A stretch of 64,000 nt of DNA from Bacillota bacterium (GCA_023444055.1 JAEZRV010000082.1:13508-77507), one strand, 5' to 3'; numbered from the stretch's first letter, positions 43,365 to 52,846 are shown. Numbers and translations are program-made. The notes: generated from the letters alone by a model not told the origin.

Positions 43365-44071
43365 TGATGTAAAGCATTAAACTCCGTAGTCGTCAGATTC
43401 CTCCATTTACCTTCAGGTAGGTCACCAAGAGCTATAGGCCCTATAGATATTCTTTTTAATGTAAGCACATTATGGCCTATAGCAGCACACATTTTTCTCA
43501 CCTGTCTATTTTTACCTTCATGGATTGTTATATGAACTAATGCATTATTCTTTATGACTTCTTTAATAATTATTTTTGCAGGAGAAGTTGTATAATCCTC
43601 AATTTTTAATCCAGCTTCAAACATCTTTATTTCACTTTCCTTTGGAACACCTGAAATTAAAGCCTCATAAACTTTATTTATCTCGTGCTTCGGATGTGTT
43701 AATTGATATGTAAAATCCCCGTCATTTGTCAATAATATAAGCCCAGAAGTATCATAATCAAGCCTACCAACAGGGTATAATCTTATTCCGACCTCCTTTA
43801 CTAGGTCTAATACTGTCAGCCTTCCAAATTGATCTTTTGCACTTGACACATATCCAGTCGGCTTATGGAGCATAATGTACATATTCTGTTCTTTAATTTC
43901 AATTAATTTTTCATCTACAGTAATTCTATCCGTATTACGTACAATAACACCCATATCAGTAATTATCTTACCATTTATAGCAACTCTACCTTGCTTTATA
44001 ATATTTTCAGCTGCTCTTCTTGAAGCAACACCAGCATGGGCTAAAAACTTCTGCAATCTCATTTCTTCCAT
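43361..44071 (-). CDS. 23S rRNA pseudouridine synthase, RluB/RsuA family
   Basis: A 236-residue pseudouridine synthase with an N-terminal S4 RNA-binding domain (RLQKFLAHAGVASRRAAENIIKQG) and the catalytic domain with the aspartate in GRLDYDTSGLILLTNDG. HEGKNRQVRKMCAAIGHNV is the conserved C-terminal motif. Clostridial relatives beside scpB are usually RluB, which modifies 23S rRNA U2605 (E. coli numbering). AAGGATG precedes the ATG. It lies downstream of gerW in the scpA-scpB-DUF2953-gerW gene set. Confidence 0.92.
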   Translation of the reverse strand: MEEMRLQKFLAHAGVASRRAAENIIKQGRVAINGKIITDMGVIVRNTDRITVDEKLIEIKEQNMYIMLHKPTGYVSSAKDQFGRLTVLDLVKEVGIRLYPVGRLDYDTSGLILLTNDGDFTYQLTHPKHEINKVYEALISGVPKESEIKMFEAGLKIEDYTTSPAKIIIKEVIKNNALVHITIHEGKNRQVRKMCAAIGHNVLTLKRISIGPIALGDLPEGKWRNLTTTEFNALHH

Positions 44072-44186
44072 TTAAATAACATCCTTTTTTCTAAATGCGT
44101 ATCACATGTATTTTAATATTCATTATGGCAAGAGTCAAGGTTGAAAGAATATTAAATAACGTGTAAATGAAAAAAACAACTACCTT

Positions 44187-44240
44187 ATACTAATTTGCAT
44201 TTAAAAATAGTTTCCTATATTTTTAAATACGAAATAGTAT
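44187..44240 (-). repeat. Minimal MITE: two terminal repeats joined
   Basis: A 54-bp palindrome made of ATACTATTTCGTATTTAAAAA, a short GGAAAC loop, and the complement of the other MITE end (ATACTAATTTGCATTTAAAAA). The sequence of the first 30 bases follows copy 2 at 35.4 kb, so it is an internally deleted copy. Confidence 0.75.
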
Positions 44241-44245
44241 TATTT

Positions 44246-44277
44246 AAAAAAAGACGAGAACAAATAAAATCCTCGCC
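44246..44277 (-). terminator. Terminator after gerW
   Basis: GGCGAGGA pairs with TTCTCGTC (two G-U pairs) around a 9-nt loop and is followed by seven Ts on the minus strand, 20 bp past the gerW stop codon. Confidence 0.85.
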
Positions 44278-44296
44278 TTCAATAACCTTATGACTT

Positions 44297-44770
44297 TTAA
44301 TCATCATCATTTTCTTTGTCATTTTCTTTGTCGTTTTCGTCATCTTTGTTCTTTTTTTTATTGCTGTTATTATCTTTCTTATTTGATTGTTTAGCATTAA
44401 AAACACCATTAATTTTATCAACTAATTGTGGTATTAAATCTAGAACTTTGTCAACAGAAGTATTTGTATCTACAGGAAGTAATTTTACATGTTTTTCACC
44501 ACATACCATAAATGCTACAGGATTAATAGTAACACCTGCACCGCTACCTCCTGCGAACGGTAGTTTACTCTCGCTTTCTCCATCATTAGTAGTCTGTTGT
44601 CCATAGTCACCACCACCAGCTGCAAAACCAAAACACACCTTAGATATAGGAATAATCACTGTTCCATCTGGTGCTTGAACAGCATCTCCAACGATAGTAT
44701 TAACATCCACCATTTCCTTAATACTTTGCATTGCTGTAGTCATTAAACCTTCTATTGGATGTTCTGACAT
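44297..44770 (-). CDS. gerW: Sporulation protein GerW/YtfJ
   Basis: A 157-residue GerW family protein, needed for spore germination responses in Bacillus. The core is HPIEGLMTTAMQSIKEMVDVNTIVGDAV, APDGTVIIPISKVCFGFAAGGGDYG and PFAGGSGAGVTINPVAFM. The last 25 residues are an acidic and basic low-complexity tail. The start is the ATG at 44770 rather than 44782 because MSEHPIEGLM fits the family and AAGGTGG is well placed. It overlaps the end of the DUF2953 gene by 53 bp, indicating strong translational coupling. Confidence 0.93.
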   Translation of the reverse strand: MSEHPIEGLMTTAMQSIKEMVDVNTIVGDAVQAPDGTVIIPISKVCFGFAAGGGDYGQQTTNDGESESKLPFAGGSGAGVTINPVAFMVCGEKHVKLLPVDTNTSVDKVLDLIPQLVDKINGVFNAKQSNKKDNNSNKKKNKDDENDKENDKENDDD

Positions 44771-45356
44771 CAGCATCACCACCTTTTCTATTTTTTAAAT
44801 AATATCTCAAGAATTCTTTACACATAAGTATAATATTTACAACTCTAATGCTAAATATGCAATCGAAATTTAATTTCCAGAACTTTTCCATGAACTCTGC
44901 TTCTATTGTTATTTCCTCCTTTTTAACAACAAAATTATTCATAACAAACGTCTGCATTAATCCAAACAAATTCCATAATAATCCGTATAGTATTGCAGTA
45001 TTAAAGGCATCTCCAGTTCCTTCCTTTATATAGCATTTAATTTCTTTTATGATTAATCCTTTTTTTAAAGTTTTAAGAATTTTTATTATATCAGGATAAT
45101 TCATTTTAAGTTTTGCTAAATCTAGTTTAGGTTTATTTTTCTTTGCTTTCTTTATATTTTTTTGTTTTTTCTTTCTAGGATAAATTTTAATGCTTTTTTT
45201 TATTTTATCCCCAAAAAAGTATATAGTTACAAAAACATTGCAAACAAGGTTGTCAATGTTAACTGTCAACCCTAAAGTAAATTTGCAAAATATTATCAAT
45301 AATATTAAAATTGCTATTATAAAAATTGAAATTGACCATATAAAAAAAATAACCAA
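44718..45356 (-). CDS. DUF2953 domain protein (YtfI-like)
   Basis: A 212-residue protein with an N-terminal membrane helix (about 1-27), a highly basic stretch (PRKKKQKNIKKAKKNK), and a C-terminal DUF2953 region (TAILYGLLWNLFGLMQTF ... FDCIFSIRVVNIILM). In Firmicutes it is paired with gerW/ytfJ and probably acts in sporulation; the role is unproven. The TTG at 45356 is preferred, 11 nt after GGAGG; a GTG at 45368 overlaps the SD itself. It overlaps gerW by 53 bp in another frame. Confidence 0.82.
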   Translation of the reverse strand: MVIFFIWSISIFIIAILILLIIFCKFTLGLTVNIDNLVCNVFVTIYFFGDKIKKSIKIYPRKKKQKNIKKAKKNKPKLDLAKLKMNYPDIIKILKTLKKGLIIKEIKCYIKEGTGDAFNTAILYGLLWNLFGLMQTFVMNNFVVKKEEITIEAEFMEKFWKLNFDCIFSIRVVNIILMCKEFLRYYLKNRKGGDADVRTSNRRFNDYSNAKY

Positions 45357-45428
45357 GAGTGATATCACCTCCTGGTTATTTTTGACACATTATTAACTTT
45401 TAAATCATACTTATCGCTAATATATATA

Positions 45429-45992
45429 CTATTTTGAATTTTCTTCATCAAGAAGCTCATCCAGATTCAATTCACTTAAGTCTCGAATATCAAGTATTGG
45501 TAAATCTCTTATTGACTTAAAGCCAAAGCATTTTAAGAATTCATCAGTAGTTTCATATAATCTAGGCTTTCCTGGTGCATCAAGCTTCCCAGCCTCTCTT
45601 ATAAGATTTCTTTCTAATAGTCTTGTTACAGCACTATCTGAATTAACCCCACGTATTTGTTCAATCTTAGCCTTTGTAAGCGGCTGATTGTAAGCAACTA
45701 TTGATAACACCTCATAAGCCGCTTGAGATAAAGCTTGCTTTTGCCTGATTTGATAAATCTTAGATACATATTCAAAATTATCTGGCTTCGAACACATCTG
45801 ATATTTACCGTTTATTTCTCTTATAATAATTCCCCTATCAGATTTATTATAATTATCCATCATATTTTTAATAATATTTATAGCCGTCTTCTTATCTAAT
45901 TCAAGTATTTCACATATCTTGTCCAGTGATAAAGCATCTCCGTATGAAAAAATCAAACTCTCAATTATGCTTTCAATAGCGCTAATTTCCAT
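45429..45992 (-). CDS. scpB: Segregation and condensation protein B
   Basis: A 187-residue ScpB, the winged-helix kleisin-associated subunit of the SMC-ScpAB condensin. ALSLDKICEILELDKK, YEVLSIVAYNQPLTKAKIEQIRGV and a KLDAPGKPRLYETTDEFLKCFG block are typical. An acidic C-terminal tail follows. AGGGAG precedes the ATG, and the gene starts 1 bp after the scpA stop codon, so the two are translationally coupled. Confidence 0.97.
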   Translation of the reverse strand: MEISAIESIIESLIFSYGDALSLDKICEILELDKKTAINIIKNMMDNYNKSDRGIIIREINGKYQMCSKPDNFEYVSKIYQIRQKQALSQAAYEVLSIVAYNQPLTKAKIEQIRGVNSDSAVTRLLERNLIREAGKLDAPGKPRLYETTDEFLKCFGFKSIRDLPILDIRDLSELNLDELLDEENSK

Positions 45993-45993
45993 T

Positions 45994-46797
45994 TTAAAAC
46001 TCCCTTATATCATCTTCAATATCATTATAAAATTGATATTCATCACTCTCTTTTTCTGAATTACTAATAACATGTATATCAGAAAACTGTTTATTCTGAA
46101 CTATCTTTACCTTTTTCATTTTAGCAAGTTCAAGTATTGCCATAAAACCTGTTACAACCTCAGTTTTTGACCTGCTTTTCAAAGAAAATAGTTCTGAAAA
46201 TACGAATGAAGTCTTGTTTATCAATTGTTTTACTACTTCCCTTATTTTGCTCCTAAGAGAAACTTTTTCGTGTTCAATAAGTTTTGTTATGTTCTTTGCT
46301 CTTACGTTTATTTTCTTCTTATTTCTCTCAAGTAAGGCAAGATATTGTTTCCTAAGAACTTCTGGGTCTATTTCTAATATTTCTTCAATTACAGGGATGT
46401 CTAAAGATTCTGGTAATCTATATACTGTTTTGCTCCATACCTTCTCCATTTCCTTTAGCTCAGCGGTAAACTCCTTGTATCGCTTATATTCTACTAAACG
46501 CCTTACAAGTTCTTCTCTAGGGTCAACTTCCTCTTCCTTCTCCTGTTTTTTATCCGGTAGCAACATTTTAGACTTAATATGCAAAAGTGTTGATGCCATA
46601 ACAAGAAATTCACTTGCAATCTCTAAATCAGGGCTTTGCAAATCATACATATAGTCCAAATACTGATCAGTAATAACATTTATTGGTATATCATAAATAT
46701 CCACTTTGTTTTTTTCTATTAAATGAAATAGTAAATCAAATGGACCTTCGAAATTATCTAGTTTTAATGTACATGCATTTGTAAGAGAACTTTCCAT
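45994..46797 (-). CDS. scpA: Segregation and condensation protein A
   Basis: A 267-residue kleisin that bridges the SMC dimer. LDNFEGPFDLLFHLIEKNKVDIYDIPI is the diagnostic N-terminal block, and the C-terminal winged helix has TGFMAILELAKMKKVKIVQ. Start at 46797 (MESSLTNACTLKLDNFEG) is chosen because the upstream ATG at 46809 lies in the 3' arm of the leader hairpin. Operon: scpA-scpB, then DUF2953 and gerW. Confidence 0.95.
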   Translation of the reverse strand: MESSLTNACTLKLDNFEGPFDLLFHLIEKNKVDIYDIPINVITDQYLDYMYDLQSPDLEIASEFLVMASTLLHIKSKMLLPDKKQEKEEEVDPREELVRRLVEYKRYKEFTAELKEMEKVWSKTVYRLPESLDIPVIEEILEIDPEVLRKQYLALLERNKKKINVRAKNITKLIEHEKVSLRSKIREVVKQLINKTSFVFSELFSLKSRSKTEVVTGFMAILELAKMKKVKIVQNKQFSDIHVISNSEKESDEYQFYNDIEDDIREF

Positions 46798-46861
46798 TTT
46801 TACGCTCATGCCACATTTTAATACATAACGAATTAAACTTTTGGCCCGAACTCGGTCCCCC
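46798..46861 (-). promoter_or_regulatory. SD-hairpin-AUG leader of scpA
   Basis: GGGGG (46857-46861) is 59 nt before the ATG. GTTCGGGCC (46843-46851 complement) pairs with GGCATGAGC (46804-46812 complement) at 8 of 9 positions, and GTTTAAT/TATTAAA extends it. The ACCGAGTTC start copies the oadA leader ACCGAGTCC. Confidence 0.6.
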
Positions 46862-47294
46862 TTTTTTTTAAATATAAACCAGTCACTCTGCCAACTAGTA
46901 TTGCCTTACAAATCTATATAGCCTCATTAAAATAAAGTTTTTCACAATGAAAACGAGCTATTCTAGTTTAACATAATTGAGTCGATTTTTACAATAATAA
47001 TCAGGGTAATAATTAATCAAATAATAGATACCATTTCTGTCAAGAGTTGTTCATTTCACGCCCTCATGCCGTATGCTCTACATTCAATAAAACAACAAGT
47101 AGACATTTCCAAAAACTTGACGTACAATTAATTGACAAGCTAAACTACATTTTGTTTTATTTGTATGATTAGCATTCTGTACCATATCTTGTTTTTTACT
47201 GATTTATTAGCAGGCTACACTGCGGCCTGTTTAATTTGCATTATTTTTTAAAATCATAACGATATGGACTAAACTTAATTTACGGAGGATATAA
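46862..47294. other. Gene-free AT-rich spacer
   Basis: A divergent intergenic region between scpA and the M50 protease gene. No ORF with a ribosome-binding site, strong hairpin or repeat family member is seen; promoters for both flanking genes presumably lie here. Confidence 0.5.
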
Positions 47295-47945
47295 ATGTTT
47301 AGCAACGATTTTTTTACACCAGAAGCTATGATGATAACATTAATGACTTTGCCTGGAATACTTTTAGGATTTGTTTTACATGAATTTGCACATGCCTTGA
47401 TGGCAGATAAACAAGGAGATCCGACCCCTCGTTCACAAGGAAGAATAACACTAGATCCAAGAGCACATATTGATATAGTAGGCTTTATTTTAATACTTAT
47501 AGCAGGTTTTGGTTGGGCAAAACCCGTAATGACCAATCCTCGAAATTATAAAAATTTTAGAAGAGATAGTATTCTAGTTTCAATTGCAGGTCCATTAACG
47601 AATTTGCTTTTATCAATAGTATTTATTTTTCTTTTGAAAATTTTCCTCATTACAGATGTTTTTTCATCGAACGCTCAATTACAACAAAACATTAGTGGTA
47701 TGTTGTATTATTCAGCTCGAATTAACATAACATTATTGGTACTAAATTTGCTGCCGCTTCCTGCTTTAGATGGATACCATGTTATTACACACCTTTTTAA
47801 CACGTGGAAATATAGAATTTTTAATATTTTAGAGCAGTATGGGATGTTTATTTTTATTCTTCTAGCAATAACTGGTATACTTAATATAATACTTGATCCG
47901 ATGATAGGCTTTGTTTTCGGTAATTTATATAGGCTAATATTATAA
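47295..47945 (+). CDS. Site-2 protease-like membrane metallopeptidase (M50)
   Basis: A 216-residue intramembrane-type metallopeptidase of the M50/YwhC group. The zinc motif HEFAH is in VLHEFAHALMADKQGD near residue 28, and the third ligand aspartate is in NLLPLPALDGYHV. About five transmembrane helices are seen. Substrate unknown. GGAGG lies 7 nt before the ATG. The gene commonly neighbours scpAB in Firmicutes, as here, and ends in a shared terminator with the convergent dac gene. Confidence 0.93.
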   Translation: MFSNDFFTPEAMMITLMTLPGILLGFVLHEFAHALMADKQGDPTPRSQGRITLDPRAHIDIVGFILILIAGFGWAKPVMTNPRNYKNFRRDSILVSIAGPLTNLLLSIVFIFLLKIFLITDVFSSNAQLQQNISGMLYYSARINITLLVLNLLPLPALDGYHVITHLFNTWKYRIFNILEQYGMFIFILLAITGILNIILDPMIGFVFGNLYRLIL

Positions 47946-47947
47946 AA

Positions 47948-47967
47948 GGAGAGCTTTTAAGCTCTCC
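47948..47967. terminator. Bidirectional terminator between M50 and dac genes
   Basis: GGAGAGC pairs with GCTCTCC around TTTTAA in the 11-bp gap between the convergent genes, with T-rich sequence after it on the minus strand. Confidence 0.75.
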
Positions 47968-49180
47968 CTATATTAAACCATCTAACAACTAAATGTGTAA
48001 ACAACTTTATAAATGATACTTTACTCACTTCTTCATTTGCAACCAAGTCAAACCTTCCAACTTCATTTCCATCTATTTTATAAACAATATTTCCCACCTT
48101 TTGGTTTAATTCAACTGGTGCCGTTAGCTCTGGCGTAAGTACTATTTCCTTTTCAATTTTACCCTTTTCACCTTTTGCAACCAATACACTTGTATCACTT
48201 CCATAAGCAGCACTCACAGTCAGCTTTGTTCCCTTTTTGACGGAAATATTACCTACTAAATTACCCTTTTGATCCAAATTTACAACCTCGTAGTTTGCAA
48301 AACCGTAATCCATAAGTTTTCTGGCTTCTGCAAACCTAGTATTTGAATCAGGCTCTCCTAAAACTACTGATATAAGTCTCAGATTATTTCTTTTGGCTGT
48401 TGCAGTTAAATTAAAGCCTGCTTTATTTGTAAAACCTGTTTTAAGGCCATCAGTATTAGCATAAAACCTAATTAATTTGTTTGTATTATCCAAACTAAAT
48501 GTACCATTTCTAAAGGTATCATGTCGTATTCCTGTAAACTCTAAAATCTTTGGATGCTTAACAACAAGCTCTCTAGACATTAGTGCAACATCATTTGCAG
48601 AACTATATCCCTCATCCTCTAAACCTGTGCTATCTAAAAAATGAGTATCCTTCATGCCGAGTTCTTCAGCTTTCCTATTCATTTCAACTACGAAGGCTTC
48701 TTCGCTTCCACAAACCTTTTCTGCCATTGAAACTGTCACATCATTAGACGAATGTATCGCTAGAGCTTTTAACATCTCAGTGACAGTAAATTCCTCTCCA
48801 GCTTCTATATATGCTTGAGATCCACCCATTCCAGCCGCATATTCTGATACAGTAACCTTGTCATCAAAAGACATTTTACCAGAATCAATAGCCTCCATTA
48901 TAAGAAGCATCGACATAACCTTAGTAACACTGGCAATTGCTAATTTTTCATGGCTATTTTTTTCATTTAATATCTTTCCCGACGCTGCATCCATGAGTAC
49001 AGCTGATTTAGCCTTCAAATCTAAAACATTTGTTTTTACCACCAGTTTATTTACAGCTACTTCATCAAATTTTGCTGATGCTTCAACCGCTGATTCATTA
49101 TAATCAGCAAACACATTAATCGGCATTACAGATATAATTATAGCTATTATTATGTATGCTATTAGTATATTTCTTTTCAC
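47957..49180 (-). CDS. D-alanyl-D-alanine carboxypeptidase (PBP5/DacF-like)
   Basis: A 407-residue low-molecular-weight penicillin-binding protein that trims peptidoglycan pentapeptides. A signal peptide (MKRNILIAYIIIAIIISV, cleaved near VFA-DY) precedes the S11 domain with SVTK (S84), the SSN motif in IHSSNDVTVS and KTG in DGLKTGFTNK; a C-terminal beta domain and amphipathic anchor close it. The GTG at 49180 is favoured, 6 nt after GGAGGG. Downstream of pdp, xerD and spoIIM, it occupies the place of dacF in Bacillus. Confidence 0.93.
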   Translation of the reverse strand: MKRNILIAYIIIAIIISVMPINVFADYNESAVEASAKFDEVAVNKLVVKTNVLDLKAKSAVLMDAASGKILNEKNSHEKLAIASVTKVMSMLLIMEAIDSGKMSFDDKVTVSEYAAGMGGSQAYIEAGEEFTVTEMLKALAIHSSNDVTVSMAEKVCGSEEAFVVEMNRKAEELGMKDTHFLDSTGLEDEGYSSANDVALMSRELVVKHPKILEFTGIRHDTFRNGTFSLDNTNKLIRFYANTDGLKTGFTNKAGFNLTATAKRNNLRLISVVLGEPDSNTRFAEARKLMDYGFANYEVVNLDQKGNLVGNISVKKGTKLTVSAAYGSDTSVLVAKGEKGKIEKEIVLTPELTAPVELNQKVGNIVYKIDGNEVGRFDLVANEEVSKVSFIKLFTHLVVRWFNIGRA

Positions 49181-49421
49181 TATGGTCCCTCCAATATAAA
49201 CTATATAGTACATTATATAAGATTTAGTCCTAGTTAATTTTTATGCAGAACCATAATGGCATATTCTATTTATAGTAAATTATTTTAGAAGTATTAAATT
49301 ACTGCACTCATTTACTCAAGAAACAGTGAATCATCACGGCTCCATTTTTGTATATTCAACAAACGTGGAAGCTATTGTTCTGCTGTCATGAACAGTACGA
49401 ATAATCTAAAATTATTTATAT

Positions 49422-50765
49422 CTATATGGTTAAATTTGTATTGCTACGTTCTTGAGCTGATTTATTGTCAATATAAGCTAAAATCAATGGATTCAATTTA
49501 GGTTTTTCTTCACAAATGCTAATAGCTTTATCCAGTAAAGCGCAAGCTGATTGTAATTTTTCTTGCTTATTTGTATAAAGGCTAGCAATTATTTCTCCTT
49601 CTTCTACCCTATCTCCAGTCTTCTTGTTAAACAGTATTCCAGCAGCATAATCAATACTACTTTCTTTTGTTTCTCTTCCTGCTCCAAGCTCTAACGATGC
49701 AACACCTATAGTGTCAGTCTTCATTGATTCTATATATCCAGATTTTAGAGATACATAATCATACTTGTAAGCAGCCATAGGGAAAAGGCTGTAGTCGTTA
49801 ATAATAGCTCTGTCTCCACCCTGCTTTTCTATTAATTCTGCAAATTTTGAGAGTGCCTTTCCACTTTCAACAGCTTCAAGAACCATACTCATACATTTAT
49901 CAAATGTTCCTAGCTCACAAAGTTCTAACATTCTGGCAGCCAATTCAAATGATACTTCCATCAAATCTTTTGGTCCTCTATTTTTTAGGGTTTCAATAGC
50001 CTCAATAATCTCTAATGAATTACCAACTGCGTAGCCAAGCGGTATGTCCATATCTGTAACTATTGCAACTGTACGTCTTCCAGTGTTCTCACCAATTTTC
50101 ACCATCTCTTGTGCTAATTTTATTGAGTCCTCTAATGTCTTCATAAAAGCACCACTACCTGTTTTAACATCAAGTACAATTCTATCAGCACCAGATGCTA
50201 ATTTTTTACTCATAATACTACTTGCAATCAGCGAAATATTATTAACTGTTGCAGTTACATCTCTGAGCGCATAGAGTTTCTTGTCTGCTGGTGCTAAATT
50301 GCCAGTTTGACCTGCAATTGATATACCTATTTCAGTAACATTTTTAATAAAATTTTCACGAGAAATGCTCGTAATAAATCCTGGAATAGATTCTAATTTG
50401 TCAATAGTACCTCCAGTATGTCCTAAGCCCCTACCAGACATTTTAGCAACAGGAATCCCACATGCAGCAACTATCGGTGCCAAAATAAGTGTTGTTTTAT
50501 CACCAACCCCACCTGTACTATGCTTATCCACTTTTATACCAGATATATCTGACAAATCTATCATATCACCAGAATGAGCCATTACATTTGTCAAATCAGC
50601 CGTCTCTCTTTCGTTCATACCTCTTAAAAAAATTGCCATAAGCAATGCAGATGCTTGATAATCAGGAATATTATTATTACAGTATTCAGTTATAAAAAAG
50701 CTAATCTCTTCTAAACTTAGCTCAAATCCATCTCGTTTTTTTTCAATGATATCATACATTCTCAT
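49422..50765 (-). CDS. pdp: Pyrimidine-nucleoside phosphorylase
   Basis: A 447-residue thymidine/pyrimidine phosphorylase for nucleoside salvage. KVDKHSTGGVGDKTTL, MSGRGLGHTGGTIDKLESIPG, ALRDVTATVNNISLIASSI and DVKTGSGAFMKT are the phosphate- and substrate-binding motifs. GGAGG precedes the ATG at 50765; the ATG two codons later is equally possible. It lies downstream of xerD in a conserved clostridial cluster. Confidence 0.96.
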   Translation of the reverse strand: MRMYDIIEKKRDGFELSLEEISFFITEYCNNNIPDYQASALLMAIFLRGMNERETADLTNVMAHSGDMIDLSDISGIKVDKHSTGGVGDKTTLILAPIVAACGIPVAKMSGRGLGHTGGTIDKLESIPGFITSISRENFIKNVTEIGISIAGQTGNLAPADKKLYALRDVTATVNNISLIASSIMSKKLASGADRIVLDVKTGSGAFMKTLEDSIKLAQEMVKIGENTGRRTVAIVTDMDIPLGYAVGNSLEIIEAIETLKNRGPKDLMEVSFELAARMLELCELGTFDKCMSMVLEAVESGKALSKFAELIEKQGGDRAIINDYSLFPMAAYKYDYVSLKSGYIESMKTDTIGVASLELGAGRETKESSIDYAAGILFNKKTGDRVEEGEIIASLYTNKQEKLQSACALLDKAISICEEKPKLNPLILAYIDNKSAQERSNTNLTI

Positions 50766-50889
50766 CTTAATTCCTCCATTAAAAGCTGCTAAATTTGAAC
50801 TTCGCCAACACTTACATAAATAAAGAGCAGTATATTTCTATTCAATTTGCAAAAGGTCAAACTTCCGCTTACACATATTTAAATAAAAA

Positions 50890-50913
50890 GGGACTACTCA
50901 TAATGAGTGTCCC
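50890..50913 (-). terminator. Terminator after xerD
   Basis: GGGACACTCA pairs with TGAGTAGTCCC with one mismatch and is followed by TTTTTATTT on the minus strand, 16 bp past the xerD stop codon. Confidence 0.85.
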
Positions 50914-50928
50914 CATACATTTACAAAA

Positions 50929-51813
50929 CTAAGCCCTTGGGTGAGTTTTTTTATAAACTTCTTTAATTTTGTTCTTTGCCATTTGAGCATATATCTGAGT
51001 TGAAGATATATCTGAATGTCCAAGCATTTCTTGTATTGATCTTAAATCCGCACCATTTTCCAGTAAATGAGCTGCAAAGGAATGTCTCAAAGTATGTGGT
51101 GTTATATCCTTGCTTATGTTAGCTTGATTCTTATAATGCTTAATAATCTTCCAAAATCCCTGCCTTGTAAGTCGTTTACCATTTACATTTACAAAAAGTG
51201 CATTATCGTTAACGTCTTGTAATAATAGTTTACGTGACTTATTTAAATATTCTCGTAAAGCTGAAATTGATATAGTTCCAATCGGAATACTACGTTCACG
51301 GTTTCCTTTATTACATTTTATGTAACTATTCGCTAAATCAATATCATCAATATCTAAGGAAATGAGTTCTGATACTCTAATTCCAGTGGCATAAAGCAAT
51401 TCCAACATAGCTTTATCCCTAATGCCTTTTAGATCAAGACATTTAGGCTGGTCAAGCAGTAATTCCACTTCTTGGGTTGATAGTATCTGAGGAAGTTTCT
51501 TCTCAACTTTTGGGGACTCTAACTCATTTGTAGGGTCATTGTTGATAACATCGTTCTTATATAAGAATTGATAAAAGGATCTAATAGAAGCTAAGTTCCT
51601 TGAAATAGTGGATGTCGCCCTACCCTTCTTTTGTAAATTTAAAAGATAAGTGATTACAGTTGCCTTATTCGTAATTGCAATATTGGTAATATTAATATCA
51701 TGAAGATATAAAATATACTGTTCGATATCCCTTTTATAGGATTGAAGAGTATTGAGAGATAGTCTTTTATCTCTCTCAAGGAAATTAATAAATGGTTGTA
51801 CATGGGCTTCCAT
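50929..51813 (-). CDS. xerD: Tyrosine recombinase XerD
   Basis: A 294-residue tyrosine recombinase that resolves chromosome dimers at dif. N-terminal SAM-like DNA-binding domain (LSLNTLQSYKRDIEQYI), catalytic residues in ATGIRVSEL, HTLRHSFAAHLLENGADLRSIQEMLGHSD and the nucleophile in STQIYAQM. The ATG at 51813, 9 nt after AAAGGAG, is chosen over two preceding TTG codons. Neighbours spoIIM and pdp mark it as the chromosomal XerD, not a phage integrase. Confidence 0.95.
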   Translation of the reverse strand: MEAHVQPFINFLERDKRLSLNTLQSYKRDIEQYILYLHDINITNIAITNKATVITYLLNLQKKGRATSTISRNLASIRSFYQFLYKNDVINNDPTNELESPKVEKKLPQILSTQEVELLLDQPKCLDLKGIRDKAMLELLYATGIRVSELISLDIDDIDLANSYIKCNKGNRERSIPIGTISISALREYLNKSRKLLLQDVNDNALFVNVNGKRLTRQGFWKIIKHYKNQANISKDITPHTLRHSFAAHLLENGADLRSIQEMLGHSDISSTQIYAQMAKNKIKEVYKKTHPRA

Positions 51814-51964
51814 CAACAACGACTCCTTTATAGTCTATTTAGCAATAATATATGTTTTTTAAAAGGTTTTTATAATGTCTAAACACTTCCACATAATATT
51901 CTAATACAAATATTTCTATTTTGAAAGGATTATTTTGTATTTATAACTAATTTTATCAAAAGTA

Positions 51965-52028
51965 AATTTCGCATTCGAAAAATAGAAAATCATATTGGCT
52001 CCACATTTAAAATACAATCTAGTATTAC
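51965..52028. repeat. Decayed MITE copy
   Basis: ATTTCGCATT at the left and CACATTTAAAATACAATCTAGTAT at the right resemble the MITE ends with about five changes; only about 20 bp of interior remain. It touches the spoIIM stop codon. Confidence 0.45.
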
Positions 52029-52666
52029 TACGAAATGCAACAAAGTAAATTAATTGTGCTTGCAGAAGTGTAGGCATCAAGTAATGCTGCTAGAAGTATG
52101 AATATGGAAATAAATATCGTTGTAAAACTATATACTCCTATCTTTTTCATTATTCCAGTCTCATCCTTAATGGTCTTCTTTAATACATTTTTTAAAATAC
52201 ACCGAGATAATTTTATACCATTTACTCCAAGTACAAGTAAGCAAGGAAGTACAATGATTTCTTTAGGTAAGAAGCAAATAGTGGAAATTAAAATTCCCTT
52301 TGTCCCTAATACCCCCATAATCACCCCTGAGCTAAATCCAGTGGTAAATCCTCTCATACCAATAATTATATAGTATATTGGTATACCAATCACAGTAAAT
52401 CCAAGACCCCAAAACAGTAATATTATTTTGAAATTATCTAATAAAGACATTTCAAAAAGAGATATCCCATTGATTTCACTATTGTTAAGAAGCTTTAAAA
52501 ACCCGTTAAGATATTTTGTCATATCATCTTGTTGCTGAAAATCTAAATCATTAACAGCAAATGAACCCAATATAATACCTATTATATAAAATATAAACAA
52601 TCCAAAATATGTGAATTTATTATCGTTTATATCGTTTTTAATAGCATTACCGATTTTATGTACCAC
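52028..52666 (-). CDS. spoIIM: Stage II sporulation protein M
   Basis: A 212-residue polytopic membrane protein required for engulfment, part of the SpoIIDMP peptidoglycan-hydrolase machine. Four to five hydrophobic segments and the block IPIYYIIIGMRGFTTGFSSGVIM with FLPKEIIVLPCLL match. The GTG at 52666 is 7 nt after GGAGG. Upstream of xerD, as in other Clostridia. Confidence 0.93.
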   Translation of the reverse strand: MVHKIGNAIKNDINDNKFTYFGLFIFYIIGIILGSFAVNDLDFQQQDDMTKYLNGFLKLLNNSEINGISLFEMSLLDNFKIILLFWGLGFTVIGIPIYYIIIGMRGFTTGFSSGVIMGVLGTKGILISTICFLPKEIIVLPCLLVLGVNGIKLSRCILKNVLKKTIKDETGIMKKIGVYSFTTIFISIFILLAALLDAYTSASTINLLCCIS

Positions 52667-52846
52667 TCTAAATCCTCCTGCATATATTTTATACTAGTTT
52701 GCATATAAACGGTTAGTTTCTTTTACAGTCACAGTAATGGAACACAACATCGCAAGATGTTCAAACACGTTCTATACTACCTTTATATAAAATATATGCA
52801 GATAACAATTACTATATTACATAATACATTTCATAATTTAACATAG

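Noticed and set aside
50929..51813. Tyrosine recombinase considered as a phage or island integrase
   Set aside because: Its neighbours (spoIIM, pdp) and sequence are those of chromosomal XerD; no attachment repeats or phage genes are near.
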